Shown: positions 1 through 6,157 of the stretch, in pieces | How the letters are laid out: each line of letters starts with the position of its first letter | Position numbering within the stretch: position 1 is the stretch's first letter | Assembly: GCA_016186145.1 (NCBI GenBank) | Contig: JACPMF010000021.1 | Location: forward strand, 1-14,170 | Direction: 5' to 3' | Source of the DNA: Candidatus Sungiibacteriota bacterium | Lineage (GTDB): Bacteria > Patescibacteria > Paceibacteria > Sungbacterales > SURF-37 | DNA: 14,170 nt | Position numbers and translations under genes: made by a program | Notes under the pieces: model-generated | What the model was told of the DNA's origin: nothing | What the model saw: only the letters and a program-made list of their open reading frames with translations | The model's database searches: none

Positions 1-245
1 ATGTGCGACGATAGCATACGAGCGGAAGTTTGGCTTTGTGGGCGATCCAGATAGCCATGCTGAAAGAGAGCGGTCAGCCGTCGCGAGAGATTCCTCTTTC
101 CGCCGGGGTGCAGGGCAAAAATCTGCTCCGTGTTGAGGAAACGAAACTCGCCCACATCGCGGAGGAGGGCGATGTCGCGGGGCTGAAGTTTGAGGGGGTC
201 GGTGACCTCCGCACGTTCAAATTGTTTAAGGCGCGTTTTAGGCAT
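1..245 (-). CDS. Replication-relaxation-like winged-helix protein (N-terminal part, runs off window)
   Basis: The minus strand opens with ATG at 245-243 and stays open to base 1, giving 81 codons with no stop, so the gene continues beyond the left edge. The visible part contains LQPRDIALLRDVGEFRFL followed by NTEQIFALHPGG and NLSRRLTALFQHGYLDRP. This is the pattern of the N-terminal winged helix of the replication-relaxation family (PF13814), found on conjugative and plasmid-like elements and thought to take part in plasmid replication or transfer. A TATAAT box at 269-264 lies just upstream and would leave only about 12 bases of leader; I see no Shine-Dalgarno site. It reads in the same direction as the recombinase but is separated from it by about 257 bases, so it may belong to a different element. 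The family call is from motif memory; the C-terminal half cannot be judged. Confidence 0.7.
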   Translation of the reverse strand, partial: MPKTRLKQFERAEVTDPLKLQPRDIALLRDVGEFRFLNTEQIFALHPGGKRNLSRRLTALFQHGYLDRPQSQTSARMLSSH

Positions 246-502
246 AGATTGGTGGATATGCTCATTATACGCCTACCGACCCCCTCATTCGAGGCTTTCG
301 CCTTCCGTCCTTCCTTTTTTCCGTCAGTTCACCCCCCCCACCGACGAGCAAAAAGAAATAGCAGGACGGAAGCGAAAGCCGAGCCACCAGACGCGACCCC
401 GCGACATTTCACGGAGCGACGACCAGCAGGGAGGAGCGGAGTGAAGTCGGGCTTTGATTTTGCGAGGAGGTGGAGAGAAAATGCGAGCGTTTAATAGGGC
501 TT
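246..502. other. Intergenic stretch, no convincing gene
   Basis: These 257 bases lie between the recombinase stop and the replication-relaxation-like start. Plus-strand open frames here read as arginine- and proline-rich noise and run antisense to the real gene on the left. I found no tRNA cloverleaf, no clear terminator and no long repeat. If the element next door is integrated, its left boundary probably falls at or near the right end of this stretch. Confidence 0.6.
261..271 (-). promoter_or_regulatory. Probable -10 box of the replication-relaxation-like gene
   Basis: The minus strand reads CGTATAATGAG, with a perfect TATAAT at 269-264, 18 bases before the ATG at 245. I see no good TTGACA-like box 16-18 bases upstream. 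The same 11 bases recur at 2331-2341, where they act as the -10 region of the recombinase promoter. Confidence 0.45.
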
Positions 503-2206
503 TCAGCTTTTCTGCCTAGTCATTCGGGCGAGGAGCGAATGACTACCTGAATGACTAGGTAAATCAGCCCGGATATTCCATAAAAAACGTTCGAGCGGTA
601 TGATACAGACGAGCATCACTGGACTTCGGGCATACAAATGCCCGATTTCTATTTTATTCTTGCGGTTTTTCGCAGGTTCTAACCTTGCGGCAATCTTGCG
701 AGCTTCTTTTGCGGAAGTTTGTATCGGAAAGAGCAAATTATCCAGAGAAACATTGAGTTTTCTATCTTTGAGGATGAGGTCCGAACCTAATGCGGCAAAA
801 ATTTCTCTTTTCGTCTCAATGTTGTCATTTTTCTTTGCCTCGGCAAAAATTGTTGCCGCTTTTTCCGCGAAATTGAAACCGCGCTCGGCAATCTCAAGCC
901 AGTTCTCAACTCGTTTGTCTGTGTCTTTGAGAAGCTCTTGAAAACGCTCTTTCTCGGATAGCAGGGCGGTTTTCTTGATTTTGAACTCGTCCTCTGTGAT
1001 TTCGCCATTTGCCCGCATGTCAATGAGGTTGTCTATTCTTCGTACACACGCTTCGTATTCGCGTCTTTGGTTGCCGTAGATTTTCTCTCGGTCAGAAACC
1101 TCTTGCGTGTTCATTTGTCGTAATCTTGCCACTGCCCAATCTTTGAAGTCAGTAGGAATTTCCAATTTCGTAAGCTCGGCGGCAATTTGTTTCTCAAGCT
1201 CGCTTTCTTCTACAGCTTGCTGGGTGCAATTCGGGTCTCTGCGCTTGGTACAGTGGTAATAGGTATAGCGATGCACATTGCCATTTTTCTGATACTTTGT
1301 TTTTATCTCTGCCGTAATCATACAGCCGCACTCGCCACAGCGTATCGGTCCGCGATAAGCGATGTTGCGTTTCTGCGCTCGCACTTGTGAGGGTCTACCG
1401 AGTAAAAATTGTATCCTGTCATACTCCTCACGAGTAATCATTTGCTTGTGTACCCCTTTATGCCAGTTGCCGCTCCCCACGGGGTATTCAAACTCTCCGT
1501 AGTAAAAGGGACGTGTTAAGAGCGCGTAGAGAGTGCTACGGCCCAGTTGTTTGCCGTCCGGCATAGTTAATTTCCATTCTTCGTTGGCAATTTTAAGAAT
1601 CTTCATAGGACTGCATGTCCCCGTAAGCATTAAATCAAAAATCTTCCGTACAATATCAAAACGGTCGGGGTCTGTGTGAATGGTTTTGTACCCTTTGTCT
1701 GCATGTTTATCATTTATGTAGCCAAGTGGAGCAAGGGTGGGGTAAATCCCCATTCGCGCCTTCTGTTCAAGTCCGCGCTTCACATCACGCCCTTTCTTTG
1801 CGCTTTCATATTGTGATTGTGAGAGTGCCATTTGGAGCATCCAAATGCCCTCTGGTGTGTTTTCAAAATGATAGGTGGCGAGCTTTAGGTCCTGAATGAC
1901 ACCGGTGCGTATCATATAAGTGATTTCGCCTGCGTCTTTTTCGTTTCGTGAGAGGCGGTCAGGATGCCAAGCAATCAGCCCCGTCCGTTCGCCCTTGTGT
2001 ATTCGTTCAAACATATCGGCGAATGCGGGACGGTTGAACGGCTTGAACGCGCTCGCCTTATCTTCCACAAACTCAATATCCAATTTGCCGAATATCTCAT
2101 TGAGTTTGTCTTTCTGTGCAGGAATAGAAAGTGCCTGCCGTTCCTCGCCCTCGGTGGACTTTCTTACATACGCGAAGTATTTTATTTTGCCTATTTCCTT
2201 ACTCAT
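503..2206 (-). CDS. Large serine recombinase (site-specific integrase of the element)
   Basis: This 567-residue protein is a large serine recombinase, which integrates and excises DNA by double-strand exchange through a phosphoseryl link. The resolvase domain starts at about residue 9 with YFAYVRKSTEGEE; Ser17 is the expected nucleophile and Arg15 is conserved. DRLSR at 83-87 supplies the usual catalytic arginines. A recombinase domain follows (about 155-270), then a zinc ribbon with Cys290, Cys293, Cys319 and Cys327, then a charged coiled-coil region (about 375-470). The frame is open upstream to 2278, but ATG at 2206 is preferred: the resolvase domain begins right after it, and the upstream part is encoded by a large stem-loop. 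The last 22 or so residues are encoded across an inverted repeat (515-559) and look unlike the rest of the protein, so the tail may be read out of an attachment site. A promoter lies at 2334-2361. Confidence 0.93.
   Translation of the reverse strand: MSKEIGKIKYFAYVRKSTEGEERQALSIPAQKDKLNEIFGKLDIEFVEDKASAFKPFNRPAFADMFERIHKGERTGLIAWHPDRLSRNEKDAGEITYMIRTGVIQDLKLATYHFENTPEGIWMLQMALSQSQYESAKKGRDVKRGLEQKARMGIYPTLAPLGYINDKHADKGYKTIHTDPDRFDIVRKIFDLMLTGTCSPMKILKIANEEWKLTMPDGKQLGRSTLYALLTRPFYYGEFEYPVGSGNWHKGVHKQMITREEYDRIQFLLGRPSQVRAQKRNIAYRGPIRCGECGCMITAEIKTKYQKNGNVHRYTYYHCTKRRDPNCTQQAVEESELEKQIAAELTKLEIPTDFKDWAVARLRQMNTQEVSDREKIYGNQRREYEACVRRIDNLIDMRANGEITEDEFKIKKTALLSEKERFQELLKDTDKRVENWLEIAERGFNFAEKAATIFAEAKKNDNIETKREIFAALGSDLILKDRKLNVSLDNLLFPIQTSAKEARKIAARLEPAKNRKNKIEIGHLYARSPVMLVCIIPLERFLWNIRADLPSHSGSHSLLARMTRQKS
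515..559. repeat. Inverted plus direct repeat, candidate attachment site
   Basis: CCTAGTCATTC at 515-525 is matched perfectly by its complement GAATGACTAGG at 549-559. A third copy of the core, GAATGACTA, sits at 537-545 in direct orientation. The 45-base span overlaps the 3' end of the recombinase gene. Size, symmetry and place fit an attL/attR or attP-type site for a large serine recombinase, but no partner copy was found in this window. Confidence 0.4.
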
Positions 2207-2226
2207 AAAAATTAAAGGGAGCGGTG

Positions 2227-2327
2227 GTTCCCCAGTCGCTTCTCCGTGAGGATTGGCTTCCGGCACCGCCCCCTTCAAGGGCAGAAGCCAATAAAAAACT
2301 CACGGGTTTTTTGCGACTGTGGGGAAC
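2227..2327. repeat. Nested ~100-nt imperfect stem-loop between rep and recombinase
   Basis: Four stem segments nest in register. They are GTTCCCC 2227-2233 with GGGGAAC 2321-2327; AGTCGC 2234-2239 with GCGACT 2313-2318; CCGTGAG 2244-2250 with CTCACGG 2299-2305; and ATTGGCTTC 2252-2260 with GAAGCCAAT 2284-2292. That makes 29 paired bases. The loops are asymmetric, and the longer side holds A6 (2293-2298) and T6 (2307-2312), which could pair with each other as an alternative. The predicted recombinase transcript would begin at almost exactly base 2327. Possible roles are a replication origin next to rep, a structured 5' leader of the recombinase mRNA, or a terminator for rep. Confidence 0.75.
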
Positions 2328-2330
2328 ATT

Positions 2331-2361
2331 CTCATTATACGTCTTTTTTCAGTAAAGCCAA
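2331..2361 (-). promoter_or_regulatory. Recombinase promoter overlapping the rep stop codon
   Basis: On the minus strand TTGGCT (2361-2356) and TATAAT (2339-2334) are 16 bases apart. The -10 box overlaps the TAA stop of rep. Transcription would start near 2327, the first base of the nested stem-loop, giving a 5' leader of about 120 bases before the ATG at 2206. Confidence 0.55.
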
Positions 2362-3543
2362 GTTGATAAATTCAAATCGCTCAAGCTCTCTGTTGATGTG
2401 TAAAACTTCTTCGGAAAATGCGATACCCTCTGCCAATTTTGCCGCAATAGCCATTTTCTCGTCCAAGCGTTCGTCTGACTTGTTGGACCACACCTTTCCA
2501 AGTTCTTTCCTAACCGCCTTTGCGCCGTGGTCTTTGATTGCCGTCGCAAGCCCATAGCTCCAAAGTGCCTGATTTTGACTATGGCCGTTTTTATCTTTTT
2601 TCTGGGCGTTCTTGAGAATATGAACCAATAAGTCAAGTTTGCTGTTTATACTCAAAAGGGCAAGCTGGTTTTCCGGCCGGTTAGTTACCCGTTTCCACGA
2701 CCGCAATATCACGGATTTCCAAAGCCCAGCAGAAAAAAGGTCGTCAAAGATTACCGGCGTTTGATATGGCCGATTCAGGATGGCGTTCAGTTCGCTTTTT
2801 ATTGTTTGTGTTGTTTTGAGGCGATATTCATATCGGAACACTTCGGTATTTTGTAGTCCGTAAAGCTCTACCAGCTCTTTCTCATACTCTGTTTTTGTTT
2901 TATCCTCACTTTTATTTTTAGGGCGTCTCATGTCGTCAATTTTGTCGTAAAAGCTCCACTCGCGAGAGCCGCTATAGAAATGTAAAACCTGTCCGTTGTT
3001 CTTGTCTTTGACCCGCGCGTCGTCTCTTGTGTCGTACGCCTTGCCTATGTCTATGTGTGATAGCTCCGCCAGTAACCGGCGAAAAGAAAGAGCGTTTGGC
3101 AATATGATGTTTTTGCAAAAATGGACTACTGGTACCGGTGCTGTGGCTATGGTCAAGGGTGATACTTGGATACCGGCGCTGTGTAGACGTTCAGCGATTG
3201 TATCAAAGATTTTTTCCTTATTAGATGGCGTGATTTCGCATAAGCTGTTTTCAAAGAGTAGCTTCGGGAGAGAGGAAACATAGATGGTCATTTCATACTG
3301 GACGACTCCAATGTCGTTATCGGCACTTTCGTATATCTCAACTCTTGGGACCATAAGCCCATGTGTTGCTTCCGGGTGGAGTTTGAAATGCCGTAGATAG
3401 GGTATTTTTTTATCCTTTCTTCGCAATCTCTCCGCTTGTGAGAGGTCCCTAAACTCCCGATAGGAAAACTCCGGTACGAGCCGTGCCCACGGCATGACCT
3501 TAAATTTTTCTTTGCTATTTATGCGTATTTGGACGGTATCCAT
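2335..3543 (-). CDS. Replication initiation protein, filamentous-phage gpII / Phage_CRI-like
   Basis: This 402-residue protein resembles the replication initiators of filamentous phages and related rolling-circle elements, which nick the double-strand origin to start rolling-circle synthesis. Visible family-like segments are YEMTIYVSSLPKLLFENS (about 83-100), WSFYDK at 196-201, and VFRYEYRLKTTQTIKSELN from 235, followed by VIFDDLFSAGLWKSV. The order of a SLPK strand, a FYDK motif and an RFE-R-K segment matches gpII as I remember it; I cannot assign the catalytic tyrosines. ATG at 3543 is chosen; a TTG two codons upstream (3549) is possible. The start overlaps the end of the ribbon-helix-helix-like gene by 29 bases, suggesting translational coupling. 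The gene sits next to a large stem-loop and the recombinase, as expected for an integrative plasmid or phage-derived replicon. No phage structural genes are visible. Confidence 0.55.
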   Translation of the reverse strand: MDTVQIRINSKEKFKVMPWARLVPEFSYREFRDLSQAERLRRKDKKIPYLRHFKLHPEATHGLMVPRVEIYESADNDIGVVQYEMTIYVSSLPKLLFENSLCEITPSNKEKIFDTIAERLHSAGIQVSPLTIATAPVPVVHFCKNIILPNALSFRRLLAELSHIDIGKAYDTRDDARVKDKNNGQVLHFYSGSREWSFYDKIDDMRRPKNKSEDKTKTEYEKELVELYGLQNTEVFRYEYRLKTTQTIKSELNAILNRPYQTPVIFDDLFSAGLWKSVILRSWKRVTNRPENQLALLSINSKLDLLVHILKNAQKKDKNGHSQNQALWSYGLATAIKDHGAKAVRKELGKVWSNKSDERLDEKMAIAAKLAEGIAFSEEVLHINRELERFEFINLALLKKDV

Positions 3544-3760
3544 AATCAAATAGGTTTGGTTTTGGTTCCCCTATGACCCCACCGGTCAATTCACCAAAAC
3601 ACTCCTTGTTCTCTTTGTAAGTTTCCAGCAGGAGCTCAATAAACTCTGTAATTGATGGCGTGCCAAGCTCAAGGCACTCCTTTTTCAAGAAATCGTGCGA
3701 CTTCCGGCTAATTCGTATGTGCGGGTAGGCCGATTTTGCTTTTCCACTTTTTTCACTCAT
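3515..3760 (-). CDS. Small ribbon-helix-helix-like DNA-binding protein
   Basis: This is an 81-residue protein. A short basic start is followed by AYPHIRISRKSHDFLKKE (one strand, then a helix) and a second helix TEFIELLLETYKEN. That is the strand-helix-helix layout of CopG/Arc-type repressors, which dimerise and bind operators through the paired strands. The tail after residue 50 has no recognisable motif. It lies directly upstream of rep and overlaps its start by 29 bases, so a copy-control or autoregulatory role is plausible. A perfect palindrome, GTTTGTAGACAAAC, about 24 bases upstream of its start is a natural operator candidate. The fold is inferred from the pattern only; a remote alternative is a small accessory protein without DNA binding. 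Confidence 0.6.
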   Translation of the reverse strand: MSEKSGKAKSAYPHIRISRKSHDFLKKECLELGTPSITEFIELLLETYKENKECFGELTGGVIGEPKPNLFDYGYRPNTHK

Positions 3761-3783
3761 TCATTTTTCTAAAACTCTTCTAT

Positions 3784-3797
3784 GTTTGTAGACAAAC
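3784..3797. promoter_or_regulatory. Palindrome upstream of the RHH-like gene, possible operator
   Basis: GTTTGT and ACAAAC are perfect inverted arms separated by AG. The site lies in the short gap between the 53-residue gene and the RHH-like gene. Its size suits a ribbon-helix-helix dimer, but no clear -35/-10 pair could be placed around it. Confidence 0.3.
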
Positions 3798-3846
3798 TTG
3801 TTGTCGGCAAATTTGTTGGAATCCTTCTTGGCTACGGCGCAGGATT

Positions 3847-4008
3847 TTACGCGTCTCGTTGTTCGTCTGCAACAACGCGGCTCACGGCTTCAACCAAACG
3901 AATAAGGCGCAGACCTTTTTCAAGTGCCTGCTCTTTGGTGATTTCAGTTCCAAAATGCTTCTTGTAAAGCATCTGAAACTCCAAAAGGTTGTCGTCCGTG
4001 AGGTTCAT
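3847..4008 (-). CDS. Conserved-looking 53-residue protein of unknown function
   Basis: The protein reads MNLTDDNLLEFQMLYKKHFG, then TEITKEQALEKGLRLIRLVE and a short polar tail. The pattern, an acidic start, FQxLYKxxFG, a short E/K-rich segment and a final amphipathic helix, is one I recognise from small hypothetical proteins on Patescibacteria mobile elements. The function is unknown. It starts only two bases after the stop of the DUF5659-like gene, which argues strongly for a real, co-translated gene. No signal peptide or membrane segment is visible. It could be a small accessory subunit of the DUF5659-like protein or of the replication machinery; that is inference from adjacency only. Confidence 0.7.
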   Translation of the reverse strand: MNLTDDNLLEFQMLYKKHFGTEITKEQALEKGLRLIRLVEAVSRVVADEQRDA

Positions 4009-4010
4009 AG

Positions 4011-4295
4011 TTATTCGCTGTATAAACGATTTTTCAACGCCTTGAGCTGGTCAAAGTAGGCACGGGCATTGAGCTTTAATTGGTCCGCAAAATAGGCGTT
4101 TGCGGTCTCGTCAATGTTTTCTTCTCGGCGGAAAATAAAAAGCACTTTTCGGGGATTGTTTCTGTTGAGTGAGAGCAATTCAAAACCCGCGCATAGGAGC
4201 GCGGTTGATACGCCGAGGTCATAAGTCGTCCAGACATACGCGGGGTCGTTCAACGCCGCAACCTCGGGCCTCTCGTTTTTATTTGTCTTGCGCAT
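4011..4295 (-). CDS. DUF5659-like protein
   Basis: This 94-residue protein contains WTTYDLGVSTALLCAGFELL, then NNPRKVLFIFRR, then a charged helix and AYFDQLKALKNRLYSE. The order (a TTDL-like start, a hydrophobic helix ending in G-F-x-L, a strand of the KVxFIF type, and a YFxxLKxLKxRLY end) fits DUF5659, a small family of unknown function found on plasmids, phages and Patescibacteria elements. It is the first gene of the group leading to the 53-residue protein, the RHH-like protein and rep, and a promoter with well-placed boxes lies just upstream. Its ATG lies inside one arm of an 11-bp inverted repeat whose other arm covers the -10 box, so expression may be controlled at both steps. The function is unknown. 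Confidence 0.7.
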   Translation of the reverse strand: MRKTNKNERPEVAALNDPAYVWTTYDLGVSTALLCAGFELLSLNRNNPRKVLFIFRREENIDETANAYFADQLKLNARAYFDQLKALKNRLYSE

Positions 4296-4349
4296 ATAGG
4301 GTAATGATTATTGAGTAATGTGAGAGTTTTTGGTCCTCACCCTATATGC
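4292..4349. repeat. 11-bp inverted repeat linking start codon and -10 box
   Basis: GCATATAGGGT at 4292-4302 and ACCCTATATGC at 4339-4349 are perfect complements separated by 36 bases. The left arm (plus coordinates) contains the ATG of the DUF5659-like gene; the right arm contains its TATAGG -10 box. It could be a two-site operator. Confidence 0.7.
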
Positions 4350-4368
4350 TGAAAAATCAGCGAAACAA
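4341..4368 (-). promoter_or_regulatory. Promoter of the DUF5659-53aa-RHH-rep group
   Basis: On the minus strand TTGTTT (4368-4363) is followed after 16 bases by TATAGG (4346-4341). Start of transcription would fall near 4335, about 40 bases before the ATG at 4295. The spacer is itself a small hairpin (GCTGA/TCAGC at 4348-4361), and the -35 box abuts the T-run of the upstream terminator. Confidence 0.5.
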
Positions 4369-4389
4369 AAAATCCCGTTGTAATAACGG
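4366..4389 (-). terminator. Second of two tandem terminators after the 530-residue gene
   Basis: On the minus strand CCGTT and AACGG form a 5-bp stem around ATTAC, followed by GATTTTTTG. It lies about 20 bases beyond the first terminator. Confidence 0.5.
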
Positions 4390-4410
4390 AACTTTCGGAT
4401 GAGTTGAAAA

Positions 4411-4436
4411 GAAAAAAGCCCTCTGATTTTTCAGAG
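4411..4436 (-). terminator. Intrinsic terminator of the 530-residue gene
   Basis: On the minus strand CTCTGA and TCAGAG form a 6-bp stem with an AAAA loop, followed by GGCTTTTTTC. The TGA stop codon of the gene lies inside the stem. Confidence 0.7.
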
Positions 4437-6023
4437 AGCTTCTTCTTCGTTATCTTCTTGTATGCGTTTTTCCTCGTATGCGAGGTGGTCTGTTTCGTTT
4501 CCTCGGTTTTCATTCAACCGGCCGCCTTGAGGCCAAAGGTTCTCTCGTCTCAAAGACGGCTCCGGCAGTATGGCAAACTTCGGCTCGTAGTAAGTGCGAT
4601 TGTCTTGGAAAGGGTCATCGTGTGTTTTGAAAATGTTTTGTAATTGCTCCACAAACGATTTTTTTACCTGCTGAACATTGTTTGCTGAAAGCATTTTGCC
4701 TTGCGTAATCATACGGCGCATATTTTCTGTCGTTGCCTGCTTTATGTCCGTGGCCGCAAGCATAGCCAAAGCACATAGAAAACCCCATTGCCGGTCCGGC
4801 TTTTGCTGTTTTTTGCCGACAAAAAAGCGGAGCTGTCTGTAATCGGCTGTAATGATGTGGCCGTTATTGTAAAGAATATCAACCTCTTGCCGCCCCTCTT
4901 TGATTTTGAGCGTAACCTTTTCCCACTGGCACGGCTCCGGCAACAATACCTCAATCGGCGACTCTCGTTTCTGCCTGTTTTTTGCGCCGGGAGTTTCTCC
5001 TACAAACCTGACCGGCACTTCCGGCATAGCCGTGATTTCAATTTTCTGTACCGGCGGTTGTGGCACAGGCATTTTTTGTTTTATTTCTGCTATTTTTATA
5101 TTTTCCTCTTTCGTTTTTGAGAGGAGTAGAGACACATCATTGAGCGTTTGCTGGACATCCGACTTGGAAAGCACATCACTTCCCTCAACTCTACGATAGA
5201 GTTCGTCAATGCCGCCATAAGTGGCATTCATTCGTGGCCGTATATAATCCCAAGATAGTTTCTTGCCGGAGAGGTCAATTTCAAAATTGTCGGGCGTGTA
5301 TTCTTTTTCAGCAGTAAAAAGGTTGTTGAATGGGATAAAGTAATGCGTGAGGGTATGTATTCTTTGTGCGCCGTTCACGCTACTCACATATAGGTGAAGG
5401 TCTCTTACGGCATCGGTTATCAACTTTTTTGTTTGCACATAAGCATCATTCAAATCGTGGGATGGCTTTGATGTATTGTCGCAAAATACTTCCGCTATAT
5501 TCATAAAAACTTGATACGCCTTGCGAAGAGTAGAGATTTTCTCTTTATTTTCAGGGAGTCGCAAAAATGCAAGTTCTTCTTGTTCTTGTATGAATAAATC
5601 TTCGTTTTCCAACTGCTCAATGTCTTCTTTTCTCATTTTTCTGATTTTGCATACTTCGTATTTTTTTTCTTTCTCATCATAACCTACTGCCAAATTGTCG
5701 TATTCAAGGTATTTATTAAAATCCTCGGCGGCTGTTTCTGCGGCCTTTTTGTTCCCGCCATACATAATCGGGTGAAGTATCTCGCCTATGATTTTGAAAA
5801 GCATCTCGTGGTCTTTCTTTTCCGTTGAGTACGCGTAGTGTTTCAAAACTTCATTGACCGTCCACCATTTTGAGCCCGAACGGTTAATAAGAGTTTCAGG
5901 CACACCCCAATCTTTCAGTAGGAGTTCAATTCTCCATCCGGCAGTAAGTTCTCCGAAATGCCGCGCTATATGTTCAAGCGTTTGCCCACGGATAACTGGT
6001 ATTTTTTGTTCGGTTTTTATCAT
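4431..6023 (-). CDS. 530-residue protein of unknown function, possible defence-associated
   Basis: I do not recognise this protein with confidence. Around residues 60-120, ILHPIMYGGNKKAAETAAED leads into FNKYLEYDNLAVGYDEKEKK. That resembles the HP...FN..L..DG segment seen ahead of effector domains in some abortive-infection proteins, but the match is weak. The middle (about 120-320) is helical and charged; about 320-345 is a Pro/Val-rich linker. The last third begins VTLKIKEGRQEVDILYNNGH and continues with WGFLCALAMLAATDIKQ and a helix before DDPF and YEPKF, suggesting a winged-helix-type domain. The acidic tail ends EDNEEEAL. There is no signal peptide or membrane segment. It is transcribed divergently from the restriction-modification operon and has its own tandem terminators, so a regulatory or partner role in that defence cluster is possible but unproven. 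Confidence 0.85.
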   Translation of the reverse strand: MIKTEQKIPVIRGQTLEHIARHFGELTAGWRIELLLKDWGVPETLINRSGSKWWTVNEVLKHYAYSTEKKDHEMLFKIIGEILHPIMYGGNKKAAETAAEDFNKYLEYDNLAVGYDEKEKKYEVCKIRKMRKEDIEQLENEDLFIQEQEELAFLRLPENKEKISTLRKAYQVFMNIAEVFCDNTSKPSHDLNDAYVQTKKLITDAVRDLHLYVSSVNGAQRIHTLTHYFIPFNNLFTAEKEYTPDNFEIDLSGKKLSWDYIRPRMNATYGGIDELYRRVEGSDVLSKSDVQQTLNDVSLLLSKTKEENIKIAEIKQKMPVPQPPVQKIEITAMPEVPVRFVGETPGAKNRQKRESPIEVLLPEPCQWEKVTLKIKEGRQEVDILYNNGHIITADYRQLRFFVGKKQQKPDRQWGFLCALAMLAATDIKQATTENMRRMITQGKMLSANNVQQVKKSFVEQLQNIFKTHDDPFQDNRTYYEPKFAILPEPSLRRENLWPQGGRLNENRGNETDHLAYEEKRIQEDNEEEAL

Positions 6024-6024
6024 C

Positions 6025-6051
6025 GTAATTTAGGTAATAGTAATTTTGGTA
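6025..6051. repeat. Direct repeat pair in the divergent promoter region
   Basis: GTAATTTAGGTA (6025-6036) and GTAATTTTGGTA (6040-6051) agree at 11 of 12 positions with a period of 15. They lie immediately upstream of the 530-residue gene, between it and the methyltransferase gene, and could be binding sites for a regulator of either one. Confidence 0.45.
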
Positions 6052-6141
6052 TTCTGCAGTGCCTTTTCTGGGCAGATGCGTTATGCTATTAGTATCAAAT
6101 ATAGGGCAAAAATCAATGGCAAAGAGAGGGGAAAATAAAGC

Positions 6142-6147
6142 TATAAT
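6142..6147 (+). promoter_or_regulatory. Possible -10 box of the restriction-modification operon
   Basis: A perfect TATAAT lies 10 bases before the ATG at 6158. Used as a -10 box it would give a nearly leaderless message and would favour 6158 as the start. No good -35 box is visible at the right distance. Confidence 0.35.
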
Positions 6148-6157
6148 TACAATTACT

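Noticed and set aside
30..494. 154-residue plus-strand frame
   Set aside because: It is antisense to the replication-relaxation-like gene in its first half and low-complexity basic in the second; no family resemblance.
2207..2278. 24-residue N-terminal extension of the recombinase
   Set aside because: It is encoded by the nested stem-loop and precedes the normal resolvase start; ATG 2206 fits the family.
2227..2327. Integron attC site
   Set aside because: The outer arms read GTT...AAC in the 5' to 3' direction; attC sites run from RYYYAAC to GTTRRRY, the opposite arrangement, and no integron integrase or cassettes are present.
3736..4059. Plus-strand 107-residue frame
   Set aside because: It is antisense to the 53-residue gene and has no family pattern.
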